From Trichlorobacter thiogenes (GTDB lineage Bacteria > Desulfobacterota > Desulfuromonadia > Geobacterales > Pseudopelobacteraceae): a stretch of 64,000 nt of DNA. Of this stretch, positions 35,379 through 46,317 are shown in pieces. The notes under the pieces were generated by a model. It was not told where the DNA came from, did no database searches, and saw nothing but the letters and a program-made list of their open reading frames with translations. How positions within the stretch are numbered: the stretch's first letter is position 1; each line of letters opens with the position of its first letter. A program made the translations under genes and the position numbers. The DNA lies in NCBI RefSeq assembly GCF_900167465.1, contig NZ_FUWR01000005.1:62001-126000 (forward strand), given 5' to 3'.

Positions 35379-37969
35379 CCGCGTTTCTCCTTGCTGATCA
35401 GTTCCAGCACCCGTGCCATCTCTTCAAACAGTTTGCTGACCTGCAGTGGCTTGGCAAGATAGCCGTCAAAACCGGCGTTCAGCAGCCGTTCCCGATCCCC
35501 CACAATGGCGTGGGCCGTCAGGGCGATAATCGGGGTATGCCGTCTGATCGAGTCTTCTGCCGCCCTGATAACCGCCAACGCCTTCAGACCATCCATGACC
35601 GGCATCTGGATATCCATTAGCACCAGATCAATTGACTCATCCTGCCAGAGGGCGACCGCTTCCTGCCCGTTATTGGCCAACAGCGGCGTATGCCCCTGTT
35701 TCCGCAGGATCTCTGCCACAAAACGCTGGTTCACCGGCTGGTCCTCTGCCACCAGTATCTTTAACGGTTGATCAAGCGTAATAATGGGGACTGCTTCCGG
35801 CATAGCCTCCCGAAGTTCCGCACGTTTAAGCGGCACGGAAAAGCTGAAGGTGCTACCCTGGCCCGGACTGCTGACCAGACTGATACTGCCGTTCATCAGC
35901 TCAACCAGCTGCTTGCAGATCGCCAGCCCCAGGCCGGTACCACCGTACTTGCGGGTGGTGGAGCTATCGGCCTGGATAAACGGCTCAAACACCGCCTGCT
36001 GGGTTGCTGCATCCATGCCGATGCCGGAATCCCTGACCTCAACCAGAAACAGCACCGTTTCCTCATTGACCTCTCTGGCTGAAGCCTGGACCGCGACCTC
36101 ACCACCCACCGTAAACTTGATGGCGTTATTCACCAGATTACTCAGCACCTGCGCCAACCGGTGGGGGTCACCGGTCAGTGCTGCCGGCAGGCTGTCGCTG
36201 CAGGCAAGGGTAAGCTGCAGCCCTTTGGCCTGTGCCCGCAGACGCATCACCCGCAGGGTATCGTTCAAGAGTCCACAGGGCTGGAACGGCAGTTCCTCCA
36301 GCTCCATCCGGCCAGCTTCGATCTTTGAGAAATCAAGGATATCGTTAATCACGCTCAGCAGACTTTCTGCTGATGTTTCAATATTATCCAGAAACTCCTG
36401 CTGCAGAGGAGGCATCTCCATATCCTGCAACAGCTGCACCATGCCGGTAATACCGTTTAACGGGGTGCGGATTTCATGGCTCATCACCGCCAGGAAACGG
36501 CTCTTGGCCTCGTTGGCCTGCTTGAGTTGCGTCATGGTGCTGCGCAGGGCGTCTTCCTGCCAGATCCTGGCAGTAATATCGCTGAAGATGGTGGCAAACC
36601 GCTCCGCCCCGATCCGACAGACTGAAACCGTCAAGTGCAGTTGCAGCGGCTCATAATACGCCTCAAAACTACAGGGCTGACCGGTTGCCACCACGGTGGC
36701 ATATTCCTGCAGGTAGGGGGCATGGGAGATACGATAGACCTCTGTGGCCAGCTTCCCCACCACCTCATCGCGGGAAAGCCCCAGAATATCACGATAGCGC
36801 TGATTGATCTCTTCAAGCCGGTAATCGCAAGGAGTACCCTCTGCATCGTAACAGATCCGATGCAATGCCACCCCTTCAGCCATGGCATCAAACAGGGCAT
36901 GGAACTGTTCTTCACTGGCGGCCAGACGCTCCATGCTTTCCTGCAGGCGGGCAGACATCTGCTGCAGACTTTCCTGCAGCAGGGCAAACTCATCACGACG
37001 GACCGGCAGCTGCTCCAGCGCCGTGGTATCACCCTCACCCCGACGACGGACGGCACGGGAGATCTCTTCAAGGGGACGGCTGATCCTGCCCACCATCAGC
37101 GAGACAATCACAATGCCGACCGCACACATGAACCCATTTACCACCAGCTTGCGCTTCAGCCGTTGACGGGCCACCTCATAGATCTGGGCCTTGGGAATAC
37201 TCACCTGCAGATGCCAGATTCCTGTTGTTGAACTACTCAGCCCCTGCACCGGCGTTATAATCTGCAGTTCTGACCCGCTATCACGCACCAGTTGTCCTGC
37301 GCTGCCGGACGGTCCGCTAACCGGCGCCTGATTACCGCCACTGGTAAACAGCGCCAGCCCGGCCTGGTTCAGCAACGCAACCTGCAGACGATCTGCCCCG
37401 CTCATTCGATAGGTTTGAAAATACTCGCTTAAGGCACTCAACCGGGTTTCCTGCAGCCTGCCAACGATAACCCCTTTGGGCTGCTCCCCTGCTTCACGGC
37501 GTACCGGCGCATAAAACAACACCCCGGCCGCTGTACTGCCGCTGCCCGGCTGAATCAGGAAACCGCTCTGACCAGCCATCCCCTTCTGCCAAAGCGCTTT
37601 ATCCATCGGCTGCCCCAGGTTCAGACCATCGGCATCGGCCCGAACCGTGCCGTCAGGCCCACAGAAGGTCAGGTGTCCAAAGGAAGCAGAGCTTTCACGG
37701 AAGTCAAACAGACGACGGTTAATGGAGGGAATACTACGGCCCGGTTCATTGAGGAAGGCAGAGCGGGAGACCATTGCCAGGTCACGGGATGCCTGTTGCA
37801 GCAGCAGATCTATGGTATGGCTGACCTGATGGCTGGTACCCAGCAGGTTGCGGGTCGCCACCTGTTGATCATTACGGGTGGCCCCCAGATAGCTGACCAG
37901 TAGCTCCACACTGACAATCAGCAGGATAATCACGGCAAAGGTTATGGTAAGTCGGGTACGGAACTTCAT
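35375..37969 (-). CDS. Membrane hybrid histidine kinase with periplasmic sensor and PAS
   Basis: This 864-residue kinase has a first helix at ~7-29, a large periplasmic domain of ~245 residues (Cache-like), and a second helix at ~277-297 followed by HAMP. One PAS domain lies at ~355-470. HisKA has H498 ([15 protein letters not shown]). HATPase_c shows NLVNNAIKF, DSGIGMDAA and GGTGLGLAI. The receiver has LVAEDQPVNQRF, D in [11 protein letters not shown] and GYLAKPLQ. GGAG lies 5 nt before the ATG. A candidate promoter stands 36 bp upstream, so this may start the downstream operon of kinases. Confidence 0.93.
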   Translation of the reverse strand: MKFRTRLTITFAVIILLIVSVELLVSYLGATRNDQQVATRNLLGTSHQVSHTIDLLLQQASRDLAMVSRSAFLNEPGRSIPSINRRLFDFRESSASFGHLTFCGPDGTVRADADGLNLGQPMDKALWQKGMAGQSGFLIQPGSGSTAAGVLFYAPVRREAGEQPKGVIVGRLQETRLSALSEYFQTYRMSGADRLQVALLNQAGLALFTSGGNQAPVSGPSGSAGQLVRDSGSELQIITPVQGLSSSTTGIWHLQVSIPKAQIYEVARQRLKRKLVVNGFMCAVGIVIVSLMVGRISRPLEEISRAVRRRGEGDTTALEQLPVRRDEFALLQESLQQMSARLQESMERLAASEEQFHALFDAMAEGVALHRICYDAEGTPCDYRLEEINQRYRDILGLSRDEVVGKLATEVYRISHAPYLQEYATVVATGQPCSFEAYYEPLQLHLTVSVCRIGAERFATIFSDITARIWQEDALRSTMTQLKQANEAKSRFLAVMSHEIRTPLNGITGMVQLLQDMEMPPLQQEFLDNIETSAESLLSVINDILDFSKIEAGRMELEELPFQPCGLLNDTLRVMRLRAQAKGLQLTLACSDSLPAALTGDPHRLAQVLSNLVNNAIKFTVGGEVAVQASAREVNEETVLFLVEVRDSGIGMDAATQQAVFEPFIQADSSTTRKYGGTGLGLAICKQLVELMNGSISLVSSPGQGSTFSFSVPLKRAELREAMPEAVPIITLDQPLKILVAEDQPVNQRFVAEILRKQGHTPLLANNGQEAVALWQDESIDLVLMDIQMPVMDGLKALAVIRAAEDSIRRHTPIIALTAHAIVGDRERLLNAGFDGYLAKPLQVSKLFEEMARVLELISKEKRG

Positions 37970-38004
37970 GGCAGCTCCCGTGCGGTTAAGACCATTGTCA
38001 GATC

Positions 38005-38032
38005 AGTGTACCACCGGTTTAACGGTTTACAA
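38005..38032 (-). promoter_or_regulatory. Candidate sigma-70 promoter in the kinase block
   Basis: On the minus strand TTGTAA (38032-38027) and TACACT (38010-38005) are separated by 16 bp, each matching four of six consensus bases. This would start the five-gene unit 37969-27085 plus the free receiver. Confidence 0.4.
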
Positions 38033-38047
38033 TGAAGACAGAAAAAA

Positions 38048-38806
38048 TCAGATCCGACCCGCCTTGATCGACAGCGGCCAGACCACCCTTTGACAGCCCG
38101 GCCCCCAGTAGGGAGCAAGCTCTGCTGACAGGCTTACCACCGGGTCACTGCCATGCTGATCACGATAACGACTGGTGGCAGACCAGCTACGCAGATAGCC
38201 GCACAGGTCATCCAGATCCCAGTCAACCGCCATGGCACAAACCGGTGGTTTTAACTCTTGAAAGGGGAAAGCCAGGTCGGCATAGCCGTTCTCCACATGA
38301 CGCCGTTCCGGTGGCCAGCAGTCACCAACGGTTTCGTAGTAGAAGCGGTCCAGCAGCGCCTGGATCCCGACCGTATCAGCCCCTTCAACCTGAAAGACAC
38401 CATAGGTCCAGACCGCCAGCAGACCGCCCGGCTTCAGCACACGTCGTACCTCGGCATAAAAGCGCTCAAGATCAAACCAGTGCAGGGCCTGGGCCACGGT
38501 TACCAGATCAACCGACTGATCCGGCAGACCGGAACAATCAGCCGGTGCGGTATGATACTGCACCCCGGCGCAGGCGGTAGCTGCCTCAATCTGTGACCCA
38601 CTGGCATCGGTGGCCCAGACCTGCTCAAAATAATCAGCCAGTGCCACCGCGGCCTGACCGGTACCGGTGGCGCAATCCCAGGCCAGCTTGCGGGCCGGAG
38701 CCTGATCAGCCAGCCAGCGAAACAGCTCTGCCGGATAGCTGGGACGGTGGCTGGCATAGTGGGCCGCTACCTTGGCAAAATGGTCGGTGAAGCTGGTGTT
38801 TGTCAT
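38048..38806 (-). CDS. Class I SAM-dependent methyltransferase
   Basis: The 252-residue protein is a Methyltransf_11-type enzyme. It has [20 protein letters not shown] at the N terminus, the SAM-binding [15 protein letters not shown] (motif I) and [14 protein letters not shown] (motif II), and the [35 protein letters not shown] motif III region. It resembles many small-molecule methyltransferases; the substrate is unknown. Its ATG overlaps the stop of the upstream kinase by 4 nt, which is unusual company. It is the only non-signalling enzyme inside the kinase block. Confidence 0.93.
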   Translation of the reverse strand: MTNTSFTDHFAKVAAHYASHRPSYPAELFRWLADQAPARKLAWDCATGTGQAAVALADYFEQVWATDASGSQIEAATACAGVQYHTAPADCSGLPDQSVDLVTVAQALHWFDLERFYAEVRRVLKPGGLLAVWTYGVFQVEGADTVGIQALLDRFYYETVGDCWPPERRHVENGYADLAFPFQELKPPVCAMAVDWDLDDLCGYLRSWSATSRYRDQHGSDPVVSLSAELAPYWGPGCQRVVWPLSIKAGRI

Positions 38807-41445
38807 GGCCCTTCCTTTGTGGTTACCCGCTGCATTTCAGCGCAGAGCAGTCTGATATCAACCGGCTTGGTGACATAGCCGTCAAATCCATCAGCCAGTA
38901 GGCGTTCACGATCACCACGCAGCGCGTTGGCCGTAAGTGCAATAACCGGCGTATGACCGCCGCCGATCTGATCAATGGCCAGCATTGTCTGCAATGCCTC
39001 AGTACCGCTCATGATCGGCATCTGCACATCCATCAGGATACAATCAAACCGCTGTCGCTGCCACCGTTCAAGCGCCTGCCTGCCGTTTTCAACCGTGGTG
39101 ACCTGATGCCCGATCTTGGTCAGCAGGGTAGAGATAAAACGGGCGTTAACCGGATTGTCTTCTGCCACCAGCAGTGTGAGTGGTGTTCCGCTCCAGACCG
39201 GTATTGCAGCTGATCTGTCATCATTGCTGCAGATCAGCTGTTGTGGTACGGCAAAGGGCAATTCCAGATGAAACACACTGCCGCTTCCATCATTGCTCTC
39301 AGCCCAGATCCGTCCCCCCATCAGCTCTGCCAGCTTACGACAGATTGCCAGCCCCAGACCGGTGCCCCCGTATCGGCGGGTGGTGGAACTGTCTGCCTGG
39401 GTAAAGGGGGCAAAGATCCGCCCCATCGCCTCCGGCGAGATACCGATGCCGGTATCGCTCACACTCAGGCGCAGCACCAGCTGACCACCATCCTCTGAAA
39501 CAACCGTTGCCCCAATGGTAATGCTGCCCAAATCAGTGAACTTGATGGCATTACTCAACAGATTCAGCAGAATCTGCTTGATACGCAACTGATCACCCAC
39601 CAGCAGATCCGGCACGGCTGCTGAAAGATCAGCCTTGATCTGCAACCGCTTCTGGTGAATGCGGGAGATCTGGGTACTGACAATATCGTTGATGGTCTTG
39701 CGCAGGGAAAAGTCGGCATATTCCAGTTCAACTTTGCCCGCCTCAATCTTGGAGAGATCAAGGATATCATTGATCAACGACAGCAGGTTGTCGGCAGACA
39801 GTTCAATACTGTGCAGATATTCTGATTGCTCCGGGGTCAGCTCTGTAAAGCGAAGCAGTTGGGACATACCGATGACACCGTTCATCGGCGTACGGATCTC
39901 ATGGCTCATATTGGCCAGAAACTCGCTTTTGGCCTGGTTGGCCGCATCAGCTGCCTCCCGGGCCAGCTCAAGCTCTGCCTCATGCTGCTTCCGCTCGGTA
40001 ATATCATGGGCAACATGCACCGTGGCCTCGTAGCTGCCATCTGCACCAAACATCGGAATGGTGGTTACCTGGAAGCTCCGCCCCAGCCGCTCCACCAGCG
40101 TCTCAACGCAATGGTTGTCATGATCAAGCAGGGTTTGGGATTGGGGGCACGACTCAGGGGGCGCTTCTTTGCCATGCATGCACAGGTAACAGGGGGCCTG
40201 CACCGCCTGGGTCCTGGTGACACCAAGTGCATCCAAAGCAGCCTGATTGACTCTGATGATGCGGTGGTTGGCATCAATGATAAAAATCAGATCAGCCATG
40301 GCATCAAAGGTCCGCTCCCATTCATCACGACTGCGGCGCAATTCGGTTTCTGCCTGTTTACGTGCCGTGATGTCATGACTGATACCGATGAGCCCAACCA
40401 CCTGCCCGGCGCTGTCGCGAAAGGCCATCTTGGTACTTTCCACCTGCACCTGACTGCCATCCTGCATGGTTACCGGCAGCTCATAGCTGATCGGCTGTCC
40501 GGCTTCCAGCGCCTCACGGTCTTTGTGTCGAATAAAGCCGGCCAGTTCCTGATCCTTAATCAGTTCCAGATCAGAATGGCCGATAATCTGCTCTCTGGGC
40601 AGGCCGATAAAACGCTCGGCATACAGGGTATTACACCCCAGATAGCAGCCGTTGACATCTTTGTAGAAGATCAGGGCCGGGATCGTATCCAGCAGGGTAT
40701 GCAGAAAGGCACGACGATCCTGCAGATGTTGCTCCCGCAGATCACGCTGGTGGATCAGATCTTCAATGGTAGCAGCCATCTCATTGAAGGCGGTGACACA
40801 GGTATCGATCTCCGGCAGGCGGCAAAGCTCTGCCCTGATACGGTAATCACCATTGCCAAACCGCTCTGCAGCCTGTTGCAGACTACGCAGTGGCCGTAAT
40901 GCCTGCCTGATAACAGGCGCCATCAGACCACAGAAGGAGGCCAGACCAACCAGCAGAAAAAAACCTTGCAACTGCAACAAACGCCAGAACAGTGCCTGTT
41001 CTTTAGCGGGTGAGTAGCCCAGGACCAATTCGCCGTAGGAACGCCCACCAGCTTCTACCAACGTGCTTTCACGACGTTTATGAATATCAGTCAGTTTTTC
41101 AAACCACGCCGGAGCATGCCTCCTTGAAGCATTGTCAACCACTTCAAGCACCCTGCCTGACTGATCGGTCCAACGAATCAGATAGATACGTTCCTGTTTT
41201 ACCGTACTGCGCAAGACCTGCTCAATGCTGTGATAATCACCTGAAGCAGCATTACCGGCAACAACAGCACTGAGATCCCGCAGTTGATCATGCAGTTCTT
41301 CCCTGATCCGTTCACGCAGGCTGTCCAGTTCATGCAGTGCCTGAAACCAGACCAACAGCGAGGTAATCACAAACATGACAAAACCGCTGACCAGCAGCAG
41401 GCGGGTGAACAAACTCAGGCGGGGCAGTTTAAATGGGCTGGTCAT
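38803..41445 (-). CDS. Membrane hybrid histidine kinase with Cys-containing PAS domain
   Basis: The 880-residue kinase has helices at ~15-37 and ~150-175 around a small periplasmic domain, then HAMP (~185-235) and two PAS domains (~245-365, ~370-490). The second PAS has a [16 protein letters not shown] segment near 412-428, a Cys/His pattern that could bind a metal or cofactor. HisKA has H515 ([15 protein letters not shown]). HATPase_c ([18 protein letters not shown]) and a receiver (D in [19 protein letters not shown]) follow. It overlaps the methyltransferase gene by 4 nt. Confidence 0.93.
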   Translation of the reverse strand: MTSPFKLPRLSLFTRLLLVSGFVMFVITSLLVWFQALHELDSLRERIREELHDQLRDLSAVVAGNAASGDYHSIEQVLRSTVKQERIYLIRWTDQSGRVLEVVDNASRRHAPAWFEKLTDIHKRRESTLVEAGGRSYGELVLGYSPAKEQALFWRLLQLQGFFLLVGLASFCGLMAPVIRQALRPLRSLQQAAERFGNGDYRIRAELCRLPEIDTCVTAFNEMAATIEDLIHQRDLREQHLQDRRAFLHTLLDTIPALIFYKDVNGCYLGCNTLYAERFIGLPREQIIGHSDLELIKDQELAGFIRHKDREALEAGQPISYELPVTMQDGSQVQVESTKMAFRDSAGQVVGLIGISHDITARKQAETELRRSRDEWERTFDAMADLIFIIDANHRIIRVNQAALDALGVTRTQAVQAPCYLCMHGKEAPPESCPQSQTLLDHDNHCVETLVERLGRSFQVTTIPMFGADGSYEATVHVAHDITERKQHEAELELAREAADAANQAKSEFLANMSHEIRTPMNGVIGMSQLLRFTELTPEQSEYLHSIELSADNLLSLINDILDLSKIEAGKVELEYADFSLRKTINDIVSTQISRIHQKRLQIKADLSAAVPDLLVGDQLRIKQILLNLLSNAIKFTDLGSITIGATVVSEDGGQLVLRLSVSDTGIGISPEAMGRIFAPFTQADSSTTRRYGGTGLGLAICRKLAELMGGRIWAESNDGSGSVFHLELPFAVPQQLICSNDDRSAAIPVWSGTPLTLLVAEDNPVNARFISTLLTKIGHQVTTVENGRQALERWQRQRFDCILMDVQMPIMSGTEALQTMLAIDQIGGGHTPVIALTANALRGDRERLLADGFDGYVTKPVDIRLLCAEMQRVTTKEGP

Positions 41446-41503
41446 AGGTAAGGCTCCGATGCCACGTCACATGGCCCATAGGCAATGTTACACTGTGCTT
41501 CTA

Positions 41504-44257
41504 TCAGACCCGATGAGCAGAAGCAGATGTACCTCCTGGTAGTGATGCCAATGCTGCCAGCAGCAGTTCCATATCCACCGGCTTGGCGATGTAGTTGTCA
41601 AACCCTTCTGCCATGATCCGTTCGCGGTCACCCCGCAGGGCGTGGGCGGTCAGGGCGATAATGGCGGTGTGGCTCCCCCGCTGCTGCTCCTCCTGGCGGA
41701 TCTGACGGGTGGCCTCAATGCCATCCATTACCGGCATCTGCACATCCATCAGGATGCAGTCCCACTCAGTCGTTCGCCATTGCTCAAGCGCCTGAAGGCC
41801 ATCCTCCACTGCAGTGACCTGATGTCCCATCCGGCTCAGGATGGCAGTCATGCTGCGGGCGTTAATCTGATTATCCTCTGCCAGCAGGATCTTCAGAGAA
41901 CGGGTTGGCCTCTGTTCCGGGAGATTCTCCTTAACCACCTGGCTCAGGGACCGTTCCGGCTGTTTCTGAAGCAGGAACGGCAGCTCAACATGGAAGCTGC
42001 TGCCAACCCCTTCCTTGCTTTCTGCCCAGATCCGTCCCCCCATCAGCTCAACCAGTCGGCGACAGATTGAAAGCCCCAAACCGGTGCCGCCATACTTGCG
42101 GGTGGTGGAGCTGTCTGCCTGTTCAAAGGGGGCAAAGATTCGCTCCATTGCCGCTGCCGACATGCCGATACCGGTATCGCTGACCGATAGACGCAGGGTG
42201 ACACTGTTGCGATCACGGGAAATCTGCCGGGCCGCAACCGTAATCCGCCCCTGTGCAGTAAATTTAATGGCATTGCCCAGCAGGTTGAGAAAGATCTGCT
42301 TGACCCGTAGCGCATCCCCCTGCAGGGTATCCGGCAGCTCCTCCGGCAGGTCACAGATCAGCTCCAGTCCCTTTTGGCTGATGGTATAGGTCTGGGACCC
42401 AATAATTTCATGCAGTGTCTGGCGCAGGGAAAAATCAACATATTCAAACTCAAGCTTACCTGCCTCAACCTTTGAAATATCAAGGATATCACTGATTATT
42501 GCCAACAGGCTTTTGGCAGAGAGCTCAACATTCTCCAGGTACTCATCCTGTTCATGATCTAGTTTTGTTGATTGCAACAGGTGTATCGTACTGATGATCC
42601 CGTGCATTGGCGTACGCAGTTCATGGCTCATGTTGGCCAGAAACTCTGTCTTGGCCCGGTTGGCAGTCTCTGCCCGTTCCTTGGCCTCCTGCAGTGCTGC
42701 CTCAATCTTTTTCCGCTCGGTTATATCCCGTACCAGCCCCAGGTTGTAGCCCTCTCCATTAAACTCAAGGTAATTGGCGGTAACCTCAACCGGATAGAGC
42801 TTACCTGACTTGCCTCTGTGAGATCCCTCAAAGGTCATGCTGCGCTGTGCCATCAGCTGGTGCCAAAGGGCAGGCCACTCATCCAGTGAAAAATCAGTAT
42901 CAATATCGCCAATCCCCATGGTCAGCAGTTCTTCGCGGCTGTACCCGGTGGCACGGCTGGCCTCCTGATTGACATAGTAAAAACGGGCATCCTTGTCGGC
43001 CATGAAGGCCGCCTCATGGATCGTATCCAGGGCAAAATTCAGCAGGGCCATCTGCCGTTCTGCCTCTTTGCGCTCAGTAATAATCTCCTTGATCGCCACA
43101 AAGTTAATGATGGCTCCGCTATCATCAAGCAGCGGGGTGATGGTGGCCTGCTCCCAGAATTCCGTGCCATCCTTGGTCTTGTTCAGCAGCTCACCCCGCC
43201 AGGGCTGGCCTGCGGTAATGGTCTGCCAGAGCTCGGCATACAGCTCCGGGGGATGATACTCTGATTTGAGTATCCGGGGGGTTTGACCAATGGCCTCTTC
43301 CGGGCTGTAACCGGTTGCCTCGCTAAAACGGGGGTTCACATACTGGATCACCCCGTGGGGATCGGTGATCACCACTATATTGGCACTCTGTTCCACGGCA
43401 AGTGAAAGACGTTTCAGGGCGATCTCTCCCTGTTTACGCTCGGTGATATCAATGATACTCCAGACGACCCCGATCTCGCCATCCTGCAGCGGCAACTTGA
43501 CCCCGGTTAAGAAGCACCAGAAGACACTGCCGTCCTTGCGGCGCATCGGGTATTCAGCAGTCAGGTGCGTCTTGCCATCCCGGGCTTGCCTGAAGGTGGG
43601 CGCCCAGTTTTCATAGTGCTGCTGATCAACATGGAGCATCCGTACGCACTGCCCCACCATCTCTTCTTCCTGATACCCGAACAGGTGACAGAACTGCTGA
43701 TTGACCTTCAGCATCAGCCGTTCTGACGAGACAATCAGGTTGCCGGTGCCGTTATGTTCAAACAGGGCTTGCAGGTGGCTGCGTTCAGCCAGCAGTTCTT
43801 CTTCAGCCTGTTTACGATCACTGATGTCAGTCAGGCTCCAGACCACCCCGCCATCACCATCAGGCAGGGTAATGGCGCCACCGGAAATAACCGCCCAGAA
43901 CAGGCTGCCATCCTTGCGTCGGTACTGCCATTCAATCTGTACCAGCGGTCCATTGGCACGGGCATTGGCGAACCATTGACCAAAACGTAGATACTGCTCG
44001 TGGTCAGGATGCACAATCTCCACGCTCTGGCCAACCAGTTCATCGCGACCATACCCGAACAGCTCGCAGAAACGTCGGTTCACCTCAACGATCATCCGCT
44101 CTGATGATACGATCAGAATCCCTGCGGTGGTGCGTTCCAGCAACGCCTGCTTGAATGCTACCTGGTGCTGCAACTGGCGTTTTTGCCAGCTATACAACAG
44201 AAACAAAGCAGCCAGAATCAGCATGCCAACACCATAGACCAGGACAGATGCCGTCAT
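41504..44257 (-). CDS. Hybrid histidine kinase with four PAS domains
   Basis: The 917-residue protein has one N-terminal helix (~3-23) and then four PAS/PAC units (~35-155, ~160-275, ~285-405, ~410-525; PAC ends such as GGVVWSLTDISDRKQ and IGVVWSIIDITERKQ). HisKA has H545 (NMSHELRTPMHGIIS). HATPase_c ([18 protein letters not shown]) and a receiver (D in LMDVQMPVMDG, NYIAKPVD) complete it. The first two PAS units are similar to each other and to one in the upstream kinase, which points to duplication. The ATG overlaps the upstream kinase stop by 4 nt. Confidence 0.92.
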   Translation of the reverse strand: MTASVLVYGVGMLILAALFLLYSWQKRQLQHQVAFKQALLERTTAGILIVSSERMIVEVNRRFCELFGYGRDELVGQSVEIVHPDHEQYLRFGQWFANARANGPLVQIEWQYRRKDGSLFWAVISGGAITLPDGDGGVVWSLTDISDRKQAEEELLAERSHLQALFEHNGTGNLIVSSERLMLKVNQQFCHLFGYQEEEMVGQCVRMLHVDQQHYENWAPTFRQARDGKTHLTAEYPMRRKDGSVFWCFLTGVKLPLQDGEIGVVWSIIDITERKQGEIALKRLSLAVEQSANIVVITDPHGVIQYVNPRFSEATGYSPEEAIGQTPRILKSEYHPPELYAELWQTITAGQPWRGELLNKTKDGTEFWEQATITPLLDDSGAIINFVAIKEIITERKEAERQMALLNFALDTIHEAAFMADKDARFYYVNQEASRATGYSREELLTMGIGDIDTDFSLDEWPALWHQLMAQRSMTFEGSHRGKSGKLYPVEVTANYLEFNGEGYNLGLVRDITERKKIEAALQEAKERAETANRAKTEFLANMSHELRTPMHGIISTIHLLQSTKLDHEQDEYLENVELSAKSLLAIISDILDISKVEAGKLEFEYVDFSLRQTLHEIIGSQTYTISQKGLELICDLPEELPDTLQGDALRVKQIFLNLLGNAIKFTAQGRITVAARQISRDRNSVTLRLSVSDTGIGMSAAAMERIFAPFEQADSSTTRKYGGTGLGLSICRRLVELMGGRIWAESKEGVGSSFHVELPFLLQKQPERSLSQVVKENLPEQRPTRSLKILLAEDNQINARSMTAILSRMGHQVTAVEDGLQALEQWRTTEWDCILMDVQMPVMDGIEATRQIRQEEQQRGSHTAIIALTAHALRGDRERIMAEGFDNYIAKPVDMELLLAALASLPGGTSASAHRV

Positions 44258-46317
44258 GACGCGATACCTGTCAGTCGCTTCATGACATCCAATAACAAAG
44301 CGACATCCACCGGCTTGGACACATGGGCATCAAACCCCTGCTCCAGCAATCGTGCCCGTTCATCATGCATGGCGTGGGCCGTCAGGGCGATAATCGGCAG
44401 GTGGCCGCCGCTCTGCTGCTCCTGCTGGCGGATACTCCTGGTGGCAACATCACCCCCCAGTACCGGCATCTGGATATCCATCAAGACAATATCAAACCGC
44501 TGCTGTTCCACCTGTTCAAGCGCCTCCTGACCATTAGCCACTGCAGTGACCTGATGCCCCAACCGTGTCAGTAATTTTACAACAAACTCTCTACTGATCG
44601 GATTATCCTCTGCCAGCAGGATGGCCAATGGCCGCAACACCACCCCACTATCCGTCTCCGCCCCATTGCACTGCTGCTGAATGGTTGACTGATCCGGCAC
44701 GGTAAACGGCAGTTCAACATGAAAGCTACTGCCAACCGTTTCCTGGCTTTCCGCCCAGATCTGTCCTCCCATCAGCTCAACCAGACGGCTGCAGATGGCA
44801 AGACCCAATCCGCTGCCGCCGTACCTGCGGGTGGTTGAGTTATCAGCCTGCTCAAAGGGGGCAAAGATCCGCGCCAGTTTGTCCGGCGACATGCCGATGC
44901 CGGTATCGGCAACAGTCAGACGGACCACTGCACTACCGTTTCTGCGTGCCACCAGTTCCACGGCAATGGTAATCCTGCCCTGCCCGGTAAACTTAATCGC
45001 ATTGCCCAGCAGGTTCAGCAAGATCTGCCGCGTCCGCATCTGGTCACCCAGCAGGATCTCCGGCAGGCTGTCAGCCAGATCAATATGGACGCTGATATTT
45101 TTTTGGTTAATCTCAAACTGCTGGCTTGCCAGTAGTTCATCGACCATGCGCCGTAGCGAAAACTGAACCTGCTCTAGCTCCAGCTTGCCTGCCTCAATCC
45201 TGGAGAGGTCCAGAATATCACCGATCAAGGTAATCAGGCTGTTTGCTGAGCTTTCAATGCAGCCAAGATACTTCTCCTGTTCAGGACTCAGTTCCGTGGC
45301 ACCCAACAGATGGGCCATACCGATCACCCCATTCATCGGGGTACGCAGTTCATGGCTCATGTTGGCCAGAAATTCACTCTTGGCCCGGTTGGCAGCCTCG
45401 GCAGCCTCTTTGGCGTGCAGCAGCTCATCCTCAACCTGCTTGCGGTCGCTGATGTCGATCACGCTCCAGACAACCCCTTGATCGCCATCAGGCAGGGTTA
45501 AGCGCACCCCGGTAAAGACACACCAGATAATGCTGCCATCCTTACGCAATGAAGGATGTTCTGCGCTCAGATGGGTAACACCGTTACGGGCCTGGATAAA
45601 GCGCGGGGCCCAATCCAGATAGTGCTGCTCATCAAGGTGCAGCATCCGCACCGACTGCCCCAGCAGTTCCTGTTCCGTATAGCCCAGCATCTCGCAGAAC
45701 TGCTGGTTTACCTGCACAATAATCCGTTGCGAAGAGACAATCAGGTGGCCGGAACCGCCATACTCAAACAATGCCTTCAGATAGTTGCGATCGGTCTCCA
45801 GCTTCTGCTCAATCTGTTTGCGCTCCGTAATATCCCGCCCCACCACGATCAACCCTTTGCGCCTGCCCTGCTGGTCAAAGGTGGGTACTTTGATGACATC
45901 AAAGATCTTGCTGCTGCCATCAGGTCGGGGAATAATCTCGTCAGAGCGGGAGAGGCTGCCCTTGCGCCAGGCGATTTCATCGCTGTCTTCGCAGCCTAAA
46001 AAGGCATCCCGATAAAATCCGCTGTAGGCGGCAAGTTCTGAATCCTTCTTGCCCCGGTAGTCAACCCCTTCCAGCTGAAACAGCTGCAGATCAAACTCAT
46101 TGGCCTCAAGCCACCTGCCTTCGGCATCCTTGAAGCAGACAATATCAGGCACAGAGTTGATCAGGGTGCGTAACTGCTCTTCCCTGGCAACCAGCTCTTG
46201 CTCGGTTTTTTCCCGTTCATCAATCTCTGTCTGCAGGCGCTTGCTTAGATTACGGAACATAAGCACCAGAGCAGACAGAAAACAGAGCAGACAGAGCAGG
46301 ATGATACGTTCTGTCAT
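44254..46317 (-). CDS. Membrane-anchored hybrid histidine kinase with two PAS domains
   Basis: The 687-residue protein begins with one helix (~4-20), a short coiled coil, and two PAS domains (~45-165 and ~175-295; GDQGVVWSVIDISDRKQVEDEL). HisKA has H322 ([15 protein letters not shown]). HATPase_c (NLLGNAIKF, DTGIGMSPD, GGSGLGLAI) and a receiver with LLAEDNPIS, D in [11 protein letters not shown] and AHVSKPVD follow. It is closely related to the next kinase downstream. It overlaps both neighbours by 4 nt. Confidence 0.92.
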   Translation of the reverse strand: MTERIILLCLLCFLSALVLMFRNLSKRLQTEIDEREKTEQELVAREEQLRTLINSVPDIVCFKDAEGRWLEANEFDLQLFQLEGVDYRGKKDSELAAYSGFYRDAFLGCEDSDEIAWRKGSLSRSDEIIPRPDGSSKIFDVIKVPTFDQQGRRKGLIVVGRDITERKQIEQKLETDRNYLKALFEYGGSGHLIVSSQRIIVQVNQQFCEMLGYTEQELLGQSVRMLHLDEQHYLDWAPRFIQARNGVTHLSAEHPSLRKDGSIIWCVFTGVRLTLPDGDQGVVWSVIDISDRKQVEDELLHAKEAAEAANRAKSEFLANMSHELRTPMNGVIGMAHLLGATELSPEQEKYLGCIESSANSLITLIGDILDLSRIEAGKLELEQVQFSLRRMVDELLASQQFEINQKNISVHIDLADSLPEILLGDQMRTRQILLNLLGNAIKFTGQGRITIAVELVARRNGSAVVRLTVADTGIGMSPDKLARIFAPFEQADNSTTRRYGGSGLGLAICSRLVELMGGQIWAESQETVGSSFHVELPFTVPDQSTIQQQCNGAETDSGVVLRPLAILLAEDNPISREFVVKLLTRLGHQVTAVANGQEALEQVEQQRFDIVLMDIQMPVLGGDVATRSIRQQEQQSGGHLPIIALTAHAMHDERARLLEQGFDAHVSKPVDVALLLDVMKRLTGIAS

